Origin: Methanospirillum stamsii
Lineage (GTDB): Archaea > Halobacteriota > Methanomicrobia > Methanomicrobiales > Methanospirillaceae
Length of the DNA: 64,000 bases
Direction: 5' to 3'
NCBI RefSeq assembly: GCF_046244385.1
Contig: NZ_CP176366.1
Location: 3,596,001 to 3,660,000 of the forward strand
A program made the position numbers and the translations under genes. Below are positions 1 to 8,360 of this stretch, in pieces. The stretch's first letter is position 1, and every line of letters begins with the position of its first letter. The notes beneath the pieces are model-generated. The model was not told the origin of the DNA, searched no databases, and was given only the letters and a program-made list of their open reading frames with translations.

Positions 1-570
1 TCCCATAAGGCAGATCCCTTCTATGCCGAGGGGAATCGAAAGACCAAGCATAAGACCTGCTGCACCAATGATGCCACCTCCCGGTTCACCCTCACTAAAA
101 ATGCCTCCGGCATCTTCAACTTCCTTACGGAGGTCCGGGCGGTTTACTGCAGCAATAACCCGGCTCACCTCGTTGAAGTGTCCGACACCATATCCGCCGA
201 TGGTAAATATTCGTTTTACACCAAGCTCATGGGCAATATCCACGTAGACCTGGGAGAGAAGATAATGACCTTCTCCTGAAGTACTCTGGAAATCTCCAAC
301 CAGAAAGAGAAATGTCCCTTTCTCTCCAGAATACCGAAATATTTCGTTATTACAGACCCTGACAGAACCATCTTCGTTGATAATTACCTGGGGCGGGAAA
401 TAAATTGAGGTAATTTCAGCAATCCGGACCGCCCCAAGTTCATGAATCATGTGTTCTGCAACAAGTTTTCCCACATGTCCTATTCCAGGCAGTCCTTCAA
501 TAAATATTGGCGCCGTCCGGTCTTCAGGAGCAATTGTATCGTCAAATCGTATGGTTATATCTTCCATCAT
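1..570 (-). CDS. PAC2-family (proteasome assembly chaperone-like) protein, 3' part cut by window edge
   Basis: Reading the minus strand from the ATG pair at 570/567 gives an open frame to the window edge, about 190 residues with no stop. The protein starts M(M)EDITIRFDDT and contains FIEGLPGIGHVGKLVAEHM and a later GGYGVGHF segment. This glycine-rich pattern is typical of the PAC2/DUF75 family, whose eukaryotic members help assemble the proteasome; the archaeal role is not established. It lies downstream of nop10 (about 70 bp gap) as the last visible gene of the translation operon, a common archaeal arrangement. The C-terminus is outside the window. Confident in the family, not in function. 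Confidence 0.8.
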   Translation of the reverse strand, partial: MMEDITIRFDDTIAPEDRTAPIFIEGLPGIGHVGKLVAEHMIHELGAVRIAEITSIYFPPQVIINEDGSVRVCNNEIFRYSGEKGTFLFLVGDFQSTSGEGHYLLSQVYVDIAHELGVKRIFTIGGYGVGHFNEVSRVIAAVNRPDLRKEVEDAGGIFSEGEPGGGIIGAAGLMLGLSIPLGIEGICLMG

Positions 571-640
571 CGGAGTAATCCCTAAATTATACCAAAACTC
601 TGATTTGGTTATTATATTATGATAAATAAAAATGAAAATC

Positions 641-790
641 TCAACTAACCTGTCTCCGGTATAATCCATACTTGTCTTCAGGAGAATAACGGGCAGGATG
701 AGGAGTTATTGTGGGGTTTCCACAATGGGAACATATTTCAGAAAGAGTATAGGTTTTGTCAGTTGGGCAGTACCTGATTCGCCCTTTCAT
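641..790 (-). CDS. nop10: H/ACA RNP protein Nop10 (49 aa)
   Basis: This small gene is read directly from the minus strand: ATG at 790-788, TGA at 643-641. The product begins MKGRIRYCPTDKTYTLSEIC and continues with SHCG, then HPARYSPEDKYGLYRRQ. The N-terminal zinc-binding half and the basic PARYSPEDKY linker are hallmarks of archaeal Nop10, a core protein of the H/ACA ribonucleoprotein that makes pseudouridine in rRNA with Cbf5, Gar1 and L7Ae. Its ATG overlaps the TGA of the upstream aIF2-alpha gene as ATGA, so the two are probably translationally coupled. Length (49 aa) is normal for the family (50-60 aa). aIF2a-nop10-PAC2 is a conserved euryarchaeal order. Confidence 0.93.
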   Translation of the reverse strand: MKGRIRYCPTDKTYTLSEICSHCGNPTITPHPARYSPEDKYGLYRRQVS

Positions 791-1596
791 GCATGCTTCC
801 CGGATTTGGCTTTCCGGCTGAATTTTCCTTCGCCGCCGGCACGTTTCAGAACGCCTGTCGCTGCACTTGAAGCCTTTTCCAAGGCTTTTTCAGCATCTTT
901 GTAATTTGATGCGATAACCTTGATACGGTAATTCGGAGCACCAAGATAGGTAATCTCAATCTCAGCTCCGTCAACCTTAGGTTCAGCACTACGAAGAGCA
1001 CGTCTGATAATATTAACTCCGTCAGACTTGGTTGACCGGAGGAAAAGGTCTCCTGCAATAGTAACCGAGGGAAGTTTGACATTCTCTGTGGCGATGGTAT
1101 AGAGACTATCAGCCAGTTTTGAATCAATCTTCAATTTATTGAGTGCATCTCTGCCTTCAGTAACAAAGTCTTCGAATGCAGAATAGAGGTCACCATATTC
1201 ACGATATAATGAACTGGCAATATCATGTGCTGCATCTGCCTGTCCTGCAGCCTCGGCAGCAAAACCAATCCACTTTTTCGCCTTGGACTCATTCTTCCAG
1301 ACTCGGATCTTATCCCGGCGTTGATGCTCATTAACATCCTTCAGAGAGAGATCAATGTGACCCTTTTGTGGATCTACGTTCAGTACTTTGCATACAACCT
1401 TCTGACCTTCCCTGATATGGTCCCTGATGTACTTAATCCATCCACGAGCCACCTCAGCGATAGGGATCAGTCCCTCCCGGTTGTTGTATTCGTCAAGCGT
1501 GACAAACGCTACGAAATCTTTTACATTCTGAACTGAACAGACGACAAGTTCACCCTGTTCAGGCCACTCTCTCTCCTGCATCCGGCACTCACTCAA
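787..1596 (-). CDS. eif2a: Translation initiation factor aIF2 alpha subunit
   Basis: Alpha subunit of the heterotrimeric factor that brings initiator Met-tRNA to the ribosome. 269 residues, normal for the family. An S1-type RNA-binding domain spans roughly residues 12-90 (GELVVCSVQNVKDFVAFVTL to GHIDLSLKDVNEHQRRDK). A helical domain follows to about 170 and an alpha/beta domain at about 175-260 contacts the gamma subunit. The ATG at 1596 overlaps the end of rps27e by 8 bp. A second in-frame ATG at 1581 (MQEREWPEQGE) is an equally good start, because family members often begin just before the REWPE motif. The downstream overlap with nop10 is ATGA. Confidence 0.95.
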   Translation of the reverse strand: MSECRMQEREWPEQGELVVCSVQNVKDFVAFVTLDEYNNREGLIPIAEVARGWIKYIRDHIREGQKVVCKVLNVDPQKGHIDLSLKDVNEHQRRDKIRVWKNESKAKKWIGFAAEAAGQADAAHDIASSLYREYGDLYSAFEDFVTEGRDALNKLKIDSKLADSLYTIATENVKLPSVTIAGDLFLRSTKSDGVNIIRRALRSAEPKVDGAEIEITYLGAPNYRIKVIASNYKDAEKALEKASSAATGVLKRAGGEGKFSRKAKSGKHA

Positions 1597-1777
1597 ATGC
1601 AGTTATAATCTCTGCTTTGATTTGTGCTTTTCCACCGGTCGGAGTGGCAAGGTTTGAACCACACACAATACAGTTGACCTGGGTGCATGCCCGATCAAAG
1701 ATTATCTGTTCATTTTCACAGTCAGGGCATTTTACCTTGACAAATTTGCTTCGGTTTTCGCGTTTTAATTGTACCAT
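1589..1777 (-). CDS. rps27e: Ribosomal protein S27e
   Basis: 62-residue small-subunit ribosomal protein. It has a C-X2-C...C-X2-C zinc ribbon: C17 and C20 in VKCPDCENEQ, C36 and C39 in NCIVCG. The basic N-terminus MVQLKRENRSKF and the ending LATPTGGKAQIKAEI are typical of archaeal S27e. It starts 5 bp after rpl44e ends and overlaps the aIF2-alpha start by 8 bp, so it sits inside the translation operon. Confidence 0.97.
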   Translation of the reverse strand: MVQLKRENRSKFVKVKCPDCENEQIIFDRACTQVNCIVCGSNLATPTGGKAQIKAEIITAFE

Positions 1778-1782
1778 AATAA

Positions 1783-2061
1783 TTACTCCGTAAGTTCGAA
1801 TTTTCCTACTCTGAAACCGGGTCTCAAGTGTGCTTTTTTACAGGCAGTACACCGGTACCGGATATTTACTTTCTTGGTCGGCTTGTCGCCACCAGGGACT
1901 TTCGAGAATTTACCCATGTTACCGACCTGTCCTCTTCTTGCTTTCTGGCGATCAATCCAGTGAAGACCGGTGGTTTTTCCTTTTTTTACCTTCTCTACTT
2001 CGTGCACCTGATGACTGTGGCAAAAGGGACAATATGTGCGGAATTTTGTTGGCATCTTCAT
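1783..2061 (-). CDS. rpl44e: Ribosomal protein L44e
   Basis: 92-residue large-subunit ribosomal protein found only in archaea and eukaryotes. It has two zinc-binding CXXC pairs, C11/C14 (RTYCPFCHSH) and C71/C74 (YRCTACKK). The signature RQKARRGQVGNMGKFSKVP in the middle and the lysine/arginine-rich composition confirm it. ATG at 2061; about 37 bp separate it from the upstream GINS gene on the same strand. rpl44e-rps27e-aIF2a-nop10 is a standard archaeal cluster. Confidence 0.97.
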   Translation of the reverse strand: MKMPTKFRTYCPFCHSHQVHEVEKVKKGKTTGLHWIDRQKARRGQVGNMGKFSKVPGGDKPTKKVNIRYRCTACKKAHLRPGFRVGKFELTE

Positions 2062-2098
2062 AATATGGTCACTCCTCGTCTATAGAATACCTACATCA

Positions 2099-2779
2099 TT
2101 AGCCCGGATGGATATTTAAGACTATGTCGCGTTCAACCAGAACTTGCGCATTTCGTGAGGGGAGAGTAAGAATATCTCCCACCATCAACTCATATGTCCG
2201 TCCGTCAATACCCATAAAAGGTTCCATACTGGAAAGCGCCTGTACAATATCATAGACAAAAGGAGCGTCAGATTGCGATTTTATATCAGGGTCTGAAACA
2301 ATATCGCCATCTGCGCGGATATCCCCCAATTCATCTTCAGGCGCACAGGCATCATGAATTTGAACCCCACCTGCTGTAGCTCCCCTGACATTGAAACCTC
2401 CCCAGGCCTTCCATTCAATAAGCTGACTCCTGCATTGCCTGATAGCACCGACTATCTGATTAAACATCTCCAGTTCAGCCGGGATAAGTGCCCGCAGTTC
2501 TTCCCGTTCAATGTATGAACCTTCTGCCTGGCTGGTAGCAAGTCCGACGATCTTATCGGTTCTTATTTTAAATAATTCTTCAATAGTGGTCCGGAGACTG
2601 GCGACTTTTTCAATGAGCAACCTTGCTTCGTCAGAAAACGGATCCTCAAATGCATATACTTCCTGCTGAAGGGATTTGATACCGGTCGATGTTTTTAAAA
2701 AAAGATCAGGAGATATGGTTGTCAATTCACCACTATCCCGCTCTTCAAGAAGAATTGTTCTTATCTCATCAAGAAGCAC
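2099..2779 (-). CDS. Replication factor GINS, Gins51(15)-type subunit
   Basis: Subunit of the GINS complex, which in archaea bridges the MCM helicase, the GAN/RecJ-like protein and primase at the fork. The N-terminal helical A domain (LLDEIRTILLEERDSGELTTI) is followed by a small C-terminal B domain (FMGIDGRTYELMVGDILTLP ... NAQVLVER), the A-then-B order of Gins51. An ATG at 2833 would overlap priS by 65 bp. A GTG at 2779 lies 9 nt after a GGAGGTG and starts the protein exactly at the family N-terminus, so I prefer it (226 aa). It overlaps the priS stop by 11 bp. The priS-GINS pair is common in euryarchaea. Confidence 0.85.
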   Translation of the reverse strand: MLLDEIRTILLEERDSGELTTISPDLFLKTSTGIKSLQQEVYAFEDPFSDEARLLIEKVASLRTTIEELFKIRTDKIVGLATSQAEGSYIEREELRALIPAELEMFNQIVGAIRQCRSQLIEWKAWGGFNVRGATAGGVQIHDACAPEDELGDIRADGDIVSDPDIKSQSDAPFVYDIVQALSSMEPFMGIDGRTYELMVGDILTLPSRNAQVLVERDIVLNIHPG

Positions 2780-3935
2780 TACCCGGTTCACCTCCGATTT
2801 CAGCCATCCCCCTGGCGCAAAGGTATACAGCAACAGCTTCAGGAACTTTGGTCTTTCCTTTGGTTATATCATACTGGGAACCGAGGAGGCTGAATGAGTA
2901 TTCTTTATGTGCTTCCACCGGCACCTCCCGCTCACCAAATGCCACCGCATCTATAAGGGGGTCAAAATCCGGTAATTCTTTGAGATCAAGGGATACTACT
3001 TTAAATCCGGACTTTGCATGGAGAGAACCGGGCAGACGGATAAGCCTTCGGGTATCAGTGGTTACCGGTTCATCGACCTGAATTGATGCCTCCTTTATCA
3101 GAGGGAGAAGCGGACTCTCCTTTTCGGTAACCAGGGCATTTAAAATCGTTTTTACGGTCTGGTCGCGGAGCAGAATTGATGAGGGACTTGTCCTGAGCAA
3201 GGGGAGAAGGTCTGGAATCATACCGGAGAACCTGTCTGCGGTTACCTGTCCAACCCCACGAAGGGACGATAGTTCTGATTTTATATCCTTTGCAGATTTT
3301 TTTGACAGATCTTCAAGGTATCCGGTGAGAATATTCCTATACCTCTCATGCCAGCCTGACCGGGAAGCACCCCATTCGTCCAGAAGAACAGATGGGCTGA
3401 TTCCGTTTCCACACAGGTAATCAACAATTTCCCGACGCTCTGCAGAACCAAAGTCACGAAACCCGAGCTCCTGTATGTGAATATGATATCCTCTTCCACC
3501 GGAAAAAACCAGCTTTACGGTTCGCATATCAATTCCAAGTTCATTTTCGAGAACTTCAAGAAGTTTTTCTGTTTCAGCCTTTATTCTTTTTAGCATCTCT
3601 TCAAATGAACCACGAACAATGTGATCTGCATCAAGATCAAAGATAAGATCAGCCCCAAGCCAGTCCTTATCAGCCATCGTCGGAGCCTGGGGAGTCCGGT
3701 AATAAGCCGTTGAATAATATGCATGAGCAGGGACCAGACTTTTTACATACTCCTGCAAGTCATCATTACTGGAAAACCCGATATGCCGCCTCATCCGGAT
3801 ATCATCAGGATAATTCTCATCAAAAAATATAAAGCCGAATTCCCGCTCCTTCACAGACGCAGGAGGAGAGATCCGCTTTTTTTGATAATAATCTGTAAAC
3901 CGCTGTTTAATGAACATCCGGGTTGCAGGTTTCAT
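2769..3935 (-). CDS. priS: DNA primase small (catalytic) subunit PriS
   Basis: Catalytic subunit of the archaeal/eukaryotic-type primase, which makes RNA/DNA primers with PriL (not in this window). 388 residues. The catalytic DxD metal-binding motif is in GADLIFDLDADH (D100, D102). The nucleotide-binding segment FSGGRGYHIHI lies at about 164-174, with the second conserved block VTTDTRRLIRLPGSLHAKSG near residue 300. These are the three AEP-superfamily motifs in the right order. The ATG at 3935 follows the elp3 stop by 3 bp, and the end overlaps the GINS start. Placement between elp3 and GINS suggests one long operon. Confidence 0.96.
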   Translation of the reverse strand: MKPATRMFIKQRFTDYYQKKRISPPASVKEREFGFIFFDENYPDDIRMRRHIGFSSNDDLQEYVKSLVPAHAYYSTAYYRTPQAPTMADKDWLGADLIFDLDADHIVRGSFEEMLKRIKAETEKLLEVLENELGIDMRTVKLVFSGGRGYHIHIQELGFRDFGSAERREIVDYLCGNGISPSVLLDEWGASRSGWHERYRNILTGYLEDLSKKSAKDIKSELSSLRGVGQVTADRFSGMIPDLLPLLRTSPSSILLRDQTVKTILNALVTEKESPLLPLIKEASIQVDEPVTTDTRRLIRLPGSLHAKSGFKVVSLDLKELPDFDPLIDAVAFGEREVPVEAHKEYSFSLLGSQYDITKGKTKVPEAVAVYLCARGMAEIGGEPGSAS

Positions 3936-3938
3936 GCA

Positions 3939-5507
3939 TCACAAATCCTTAACCATATAGGGGCCTTCTCGTAAATAGCCAAGTTTCCGGTAATATGGTC
4001 TGACACCAATACCTGCCATTATTGCAACCCGGCTATAACCGGCTTCATGTGCAATCTCTTCAGCTTTAGAAAGAAGCCTGGTGCCATACCGACGGTGTTG
4101 CAACTCTTCACCTTTTCCTTCCTGGCCGATGGGAACAACCATCCCGTACACATGAAGCTCACGGATGAACGCTGCATGCTCTGTTTCCGGTCTCCAAGGG
4201 TCTTTGGGAAACCGGAGCCGGGCAAAACCGACGAGCGAATCATCACAATCAAATGAGATAAAAAATTCCTGCCCGTTGCAACATTCATATTGCAGAACAT
4301 GAAGTTCAGGAGTTGCATCTGATCGTCTCCTGCCAATTTCCCTGCACCGGATACAAGAGCACCGTTTTCCTTTCTGATGCAGACGTGTCTTTGCCAGTTC
4401 CCGGAAATTTGAGTGTGGTGAACCGGCTACAATTTTATCTGCAGGAATATCACGCTGTACACGCTGGAGCCTGCAATATGGTGCAATTTCAAATTTTGCA
4501 TCAGCTACAAGGTCTATGAGGATATCCTCATCATAGGGAGCATATTCCCCCGCATTATACAGATCTTCTATCTTCGATCCTGGAGTTACGAGTGTGGGGT
4601 ATATTTTCAGAAAATCCGGTCTGAACCTTGGATCAGCAAAGAGATCATGAAACATCTGCCGGTCTGCATGAAGAGTACTTCCAGGCAGATTTGGCATCAT
4701 GTGAAAACCTACTTTGAGACCTGCGTCACGAAGCAGAGTATTTGCTTCAACCGCATCAGCAACAGTGCAGCCCCGCATGTTCCGGGTCAGGATTTCATCA
4801 TCAAGGTGCTGAACACCGACCTCGACCTTGGTCACCCCGAGCTGTAACATCAGGTCAATGTGTTCTTTTCTGCACCAGTCCGGACGGGTTTCAAAAGTAT
4901 TTGCAACGCATCTGACTGTTGAAGTCTCATTTCTTGCAAATATTTCCTCAAGAGATTTGTCAGGAAGTGTATTATCGGGGTATTCATTCATGGCACGAAT
5001 GCATTCGGAAACAAACCATTCCTGGTAAGAAGGTTCCCGTGCCGTCATCGTGCCTCCCATCACAATCAATTCCGCTTTATCAACGTGATGACCCAGTTCC
5101 TCAAACTGACTCAGTCGTGCATGAACCTGATCATATGGGATAAAAGAATGGGCAAATGCTCTCCTGGCCGCGGGTTCGCCCCCGGTATAACTCTGTGGAG
5201 ATTGAAATTGCGAATCAGGACCTCCCGGACAAGGAAGACAGATACCATGAGGACAGGGAGCAGGCGAAGTCATTACAGCCACCGGCGCTACCCCGGAAAG
5301 GGTTCTGGAGGGTTTAACTAAAAGAACAGGACGAAGTAATTCTTTCTCCTCTGGTGTTGCAAAGGCCAGTATTTCAGAATTACGTGGCACCACATTGAGG
5401 CGATGCTTTTTGCAAATAGTCTTGACTATTTTGCGCAATTCCCGCTCCCCCGGAGGAGTTGATAGAAGGAGAGAGATCATCTCCCGGCAGGCGGGGGCTA
5501 TATCCAT
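3939..5507 (-). CDS. elp3: Elp3-family tRNA U34 carboxymethyl transferase (radical SAM + GNAT)
   Basis: Catalytic subunit of the Elongator-type tRNA wobble-uridine modification; archaea carry Elp3 alone. A radical SAM domain with the Elp3-specific cluster motif CPHGICLPC (C-X4-C-X2-C) lies near residues 85-93 and is followed by the SYTGGEPAARRA and MGGTMTAREPSYQEWF segments. A GNAT domain fills the last 120 residues (YGTRLLSKAEEIAHEAGY ... GVRPYYRKLGY). A TTG at 5522 would extend it by 5 codons into the UPF0058 gene. The ATG at 5507 lies just past the UPF0058 stop and is the likelier start (522 aa). Confidence 0.93.
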   Translation of the reverse strand: MDIAPACREMISLLLSTPPGERELRKIVKTICKKHRLNVVPRNSEILAFATPEEKELLRPVLLVKPSRTLSGVAPVAVMTSPAPCPHGICLPCPGGPDSQFQSPQSYTGGEPAARRAFAHSFIPYDQVHARLSQFEELGHHVDKAELIVMGGTMTAREPSYQEWFVSECIRAMNEYPDNTLPDKSLEEIFARNETSTVRCVANTFETRPDWCRKEHIDLMLQLGVTKVEVGVQHLDDEILTRNMRGCTVADAVEANTLLRDAGLKVGFHMMPNLPGSTLHADRQMFHDLFADPRFRPDFLKIYPTLVTPGSKIEDLYNAGEYAPYDEDILIDLVADAKFEIAPYCRLQRVQRDIPADKIVAGSPHSNFRELAKTRLHQKGKRCSCIRCREIGRRRSDATPELHVLQYECCNGQEFFISFDCDDSLVGFARLRFPKDPWRPETEHAAFIRELHVYGMVVPIGQEGKGEELQHRRYGTRLLSKAEEIAHEAGYSRVAIMAGIGVRPYYRKLGYLREGPYMVKDL

Positions 5508-5511
5508 GAAA

Positions 5512-5778
5512 TTAGTTCTCAACAGCTATCTCAGTAGATGTGGACATTTCATGGGAAAAACTAAGCACCGCAGGTTTCTGGTTAATATGATCAACAATTT
5601 CCTGTCCAAGAACTAATATAGCCTCTTTATGAGACTTTTTGTTTTTATGGATATGGACCGGGGAAATATGCATCATATTATACCGCTCTGTGGGTATTTC
5701 CTCGTTGGTGATGGTTTCGTAGTACTTCCTGACATGTATAAAAAGCATATGTAAATGTAGCAGCTCTTCTTTCTGCAC
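5512..5778 (-). CDS. UPF0058 family protein
   Basis: Small archaeal protein of unknown function, 88 residues from the GTG at 5778. The preferred start gives (V)QKEELLHLHMLFIHVRKYYE, matching the usual N-terminus of UPF0058. An AGGTGAT sequence lies 5 nt upstream of this GTG, a better signal than the ATG-type start 7 codons earlier. The middle segment SPVHIHKNKKSHKEAILVLG and the His-rich sequence are characteristic. First gene of the elp3-priS-GINS-ribosomal protein operon. Function unknown. Confidence 0.8.
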   Translation of the reverse strand: MQKEELLHLHMLFIHVRKYYETITNEEIPTERYNMMHISPVHIHKNKKSHKEAILVLGQEIVDHINQKPAVLSFSHEMSTSTEIAVEN

Positions 5779-5856
5779 TCTATCACCTGGAACAAACAAG
5801 TTCTATCTCCACTCTTTGAGACATATAGGTTATGGAAATCTTTTATTAAAGGGAAG

Positions 5857-5876
5857 ACAAAAAAAGGCGCGGGGCC
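5857..5876 (-). terminator. Likely terminator after UPF0179
   Basis: On the minus strand the self-complementary GC-rich GGCCCCGCGCC is followed by seven T residues. It is about 70-85 nt past the UPF0179 stop and before the UPF0058 promoter. Archaeal terminators are mainly T-runs, so the tract is plausible; the GC stem is extra. Sequence only. Confidence 0.5.
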
Positions 5877-5941
5877 TCTGATCTCTCCACCATGCTCTTT
5901 TTTTTCTGCGCACCATTTCCGGAAAGTAGGGCGGCGTAAAT

Positions 5942-6415
5942 TTAAGAAGAATATCGTGGCAAACCTTCCGGAAGTGGTACAATCTTCACCAAAAGTGGGG
6001 AGGGGCCTGTTCTGCAGGCTACAGAACCCTCTTCCAAAACTTCGGTGATTATGTATTTCTGACCTTCCACAACACCAGAAGGATGACATGCCGCAAAGGA
6101 TTCACACGCCTCATCACAAGTTGGAAAACGAAGAGTAATGGTCGTATTTTTGTTAGCTAACTCCGGGGGGAGACGGATCTTTACAGGTGCTTCGACTACA
6201 TCGACGGTTACCGCACCATTCAGATGAACCGGACATGAATGAGCAGCAGCACGAATCGCAACTACCTCATACCGTCTGCCCGGTTCAAGGTTATGACATA
6301 CACGGGCAATGGAACATGATTCACACTCATCTGCTTTTCCCATGTAGACAAACTGGGTTCCGGGTTTCGCGTATACTGAACCAACAATCGTCACCCGTGT
6401 TTTCTTCTGGTCCAT
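5942..6415 (-). CDS. UPF0179 family cysteine-rich protein
   Basis: 157-residue archaeal conserved protein of unknown function. It starts MDQKKTRVTIVGSVYAKPGTQFVYMG and then has a Cys-rich region (ECESCSIARVCHNLEPGRRYEV) followed by AHSCPVHLNG and CDEACESFAACHPSG. At least eight cysteines suggest a metal or Fe-S site (inference). The gene starts 5 bp after egsA ends on the same strand, so the two are probably co-transcribed. In other archaea UPF0179 genes also tend to lie by housekeeping genes. Confidence 0.85.
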   Translation of the reverse strand: MDQKKTRVTIVGSVYAKPGTQFVYMGKADECESCSIARVCHNLEPGRRYEVVAIRAAAHSCPVHLNGAVTVDVVEAPVKIRLPPELANKNTTITLRFPTCDEACESFAACHPSGVVEGQKYIITEVLEEGSVACRTGPSPLLVKIVPLPEGLPRYSS

Positions 6416-6420
6416 GTCAC

Positions 6421-7500
6421 TTACTCCTCATACAATAACTGAACAAGATATTCTGCTGATTCACGTGTAAGCCCCATATCAAGAATAGTATATCGTTCCG
6501 GTCTAATCTCCCTGGCTTTCATCAATGCCTCTACCACAATTTCATCAGGGATATTAAGTTCTTTCGGGGTTGTCGGTGCGCCAATATGATGGAGAGAAGA
6601 TCTAATCTCCCGCCAGTCTCCGCCATGTAAGTACATGGTCATGATTGAACCAATACCACATGCTTCCCCATGAAGGGCGGCTCCAGGTATCAGACGTTCA
6701 AGGGCATGTCCGAATTTATGCTCTCCACCTGATGCAGGTCGTGAAGAACCGGCAATTGCCATCGACACTCCGGATGAAACCAGTGCTTTTACCACAATCC
6801 ATGCCGCTTCTTCCTGTCCGGGCTTTATAAGATTCGCATCCTTTACCAGGATCTCGGCAGTCATCTTTGAAAGGGCGATGGCATATTCACTTATCTGTTC
6901 TCCCCGAATCCGGTGGGCCAGTTCCCAGTCAAGAATTGCAGTATAATTGGAGATGACATCTGCACACCCTGAAGCCATGAGCCGGTGGGGCGCCTTTGCG
7001 ATGATACCGGTATCTGCAACGACCGCAACAGGAGGATGAGCTTCGACAGAAACACTCCCGTTTTCGGTTGGAAGAGTCGCTCTTCCGGAGATAATCCCGT
7101 CATGTGAAGCTGCTGTTGGAACACTGATGAAAGGTTTTCCCTGTTTATATGACACAATCTTGGCACAATCAATAACTCTCCCCCCGCCAATTCCAATAAG
7201 GAAATCCACAGGGCTGGCAGCCTTTGCACATTCCTCAAGTGTTGAAGAGTCCAGTTTTCCGGCGATAAACCGTGAAATATCATACATACCTGAAAGAAGA
7301 TTTGCAACCGCTTCTCCGGCAACTTCGCGGGTAGTGCCCCCGGTAATAAGGAGTGCTGACTTGCCCGGCTTAATATCTGCAATGATTTCAGGGAGTTGTA
7401 AAATTGCCTCATGGCCAATCAGAACGTCCCGTGGAAGCTGGGTCCATCTCGATTTGTTGAAGCCTTCCGGCTGCAATACCTGTACCTGCTCTTTGCTCAT
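6421..7500 (-). CDS. egsA: sn-Glycerol-1-phosphate dehydrogenase
   Basis: Makes sn-glycerol-1-phosphate from dihydroxyacetone phosphate with NAD(P)H. This step gives archaeal membrane lipids their stereochemistry. 359 residues, normal length. The nucleotide-binding loop is FLIGIGGGRVIDCAKIVSY and the substrate/metal region has SVPTAASHDGIISGRATL. Zinc-ligand segments include KFGHALERL and LHGEACGIGSIMTMYLHGGDW. The ATG at 7500 is only 14 bp from the divergent start at 7515, so either the real start is internal or the promoters overlap the opposing coding regions. Confidence 0.96.
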   Translation of the reverse strand: MSKEQVQVLQPEGFNKSRWTQLPRDVLIGHEAILQLPEIIADIKPGKSALLITGGTTREVAGEAVANLLSGMYDISRFIAGKLDSSTLEECAKAASPVDFLIGIGGGRVIDCAKIVSYKQGKPFISVPTAASHDGIISGRATLPTENGSVSVEAHPPVAVVADTGIIAKAPHRLMASGCADVISNYTAILDWELAHRIRGEQISEYAIALSKMTAEILVKDANLIKPGQEEAAWIVVKALVSSGVSMAIAGSSRPASGGEHKFGHALERLIPGAALHGEACGIGSIMTMYLHGGDWREIRSSLHHIGAPTTPKELNIPDEIVVEALMKAREIRPERYTILDMGLTRESAEYLVQLLYEE

Positions 7501-7514
7501 GGAGTTCTCAACTC

Positions 7515-8360
7515 ATGATTAGGGAATTCATCTACAAATATTACATAGATCCCATTCGTTATGGTCAGCCATACACATTGGTAGATACACTTACGTATGC
7601 ACTCATTCTGCTTGCATGTATCTGGTTGTTATACCGGTGGTTTGAGAAAAATAAAATAATTATTGACAGGAATTTTGTTTATGCCCTCATCCCCTGGGTT
7701 GTCCTGGGCGGATGTCTGCGTGTGGTTGAGGATACCGGACTTATCACATCAGATTTACATGTATTTTTCACCACTCCACTGATTTTTTTCCTGATATTTG
7801 CTATTGCCTTTCCAACATTGTATATTGCAAATATCCTGGAAAAGCGAGGAACAATTCCATCATGGAAAAAGATTTTTGGTGGTACCGGACTATTCCTTAC
7901 GTTAATTACTCTTTCTTTTCTGGTCTGGTTTGGCATCACAAAAGCTCATTTTGACATTCTGGTTGCCAGCAGGATCCTCGGAATAGCATTCGGAACAACA
8001 GCCATTCTCTATGCAGTTATAAAATACGGATTTGGCTGGAAATATGTGCAGGATCGGTTATATCAGATGCTAATTTTCGGTCACATGCTGGATGCCAGTG
8101 CGACTTCCTACGGTATTGACCTGCATTCAATCCGATACAGTGAGCAGCATGTCGTTGGCTCGGCACTGATTAACCTGACCGGAACGGCTTTTGTGATGTT
8201 TCCACTAAAACTGATTGTTTTGATACCCGGGATATATATTCTTGAATTATACAGACGCGAGGGAGCATCAGGGATATGGTACCTGATACTGCTTGCGATG
8301 ATCATGGTCGGCCTTGCCCCAGGAATTCGGGATATGGTCAGGATGGTGCTTTATGTCTGA
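7515..8360 (+). CDS. DUF63 family membrane protein
   Basis: 281-residue integral membrane protein of an archaeal family with unknown function. The N-terminus IREFIYKYYIDPIRYGQPYTLVDTLTYALIL is typical for DUF63. About seven to eight hydrophobic segments follow, at roughly residues 27-45, 55-70, 80-105, 122-142, 150-170, 215-240 and 250-275. Conserved polar patches include LGGCLRVVEDTG and GHMLDASATSYGID, within or near membrane segments, which could be functional. It overlaps the next gene by 8 bp. Confidence 0.85.
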   Translation: MIREFIYKYYIDPIRYGQPYTLVDTLTYALILLACIWLLYRWFEKNKIIIDRNFVYALIPWVVLGGCLRVVEDTGLITSDLHVFFTTPLIFFLIFAIAFPTLYIANILEKRGTIPSWKKIFGGTGLFLTLITLSFLVWFGITKAHFDILVASRILGIAFGTTAILYAVIKYGFGWKYVQDRLYQMLIFGHMLDASATSYGIDLHSIRYSEQHVVGSALINLTGTAFVMFPLKLIVLIPGIYILELYRREGASGIWYLILLAMIMVGLAPGIRDMVRMVLYV

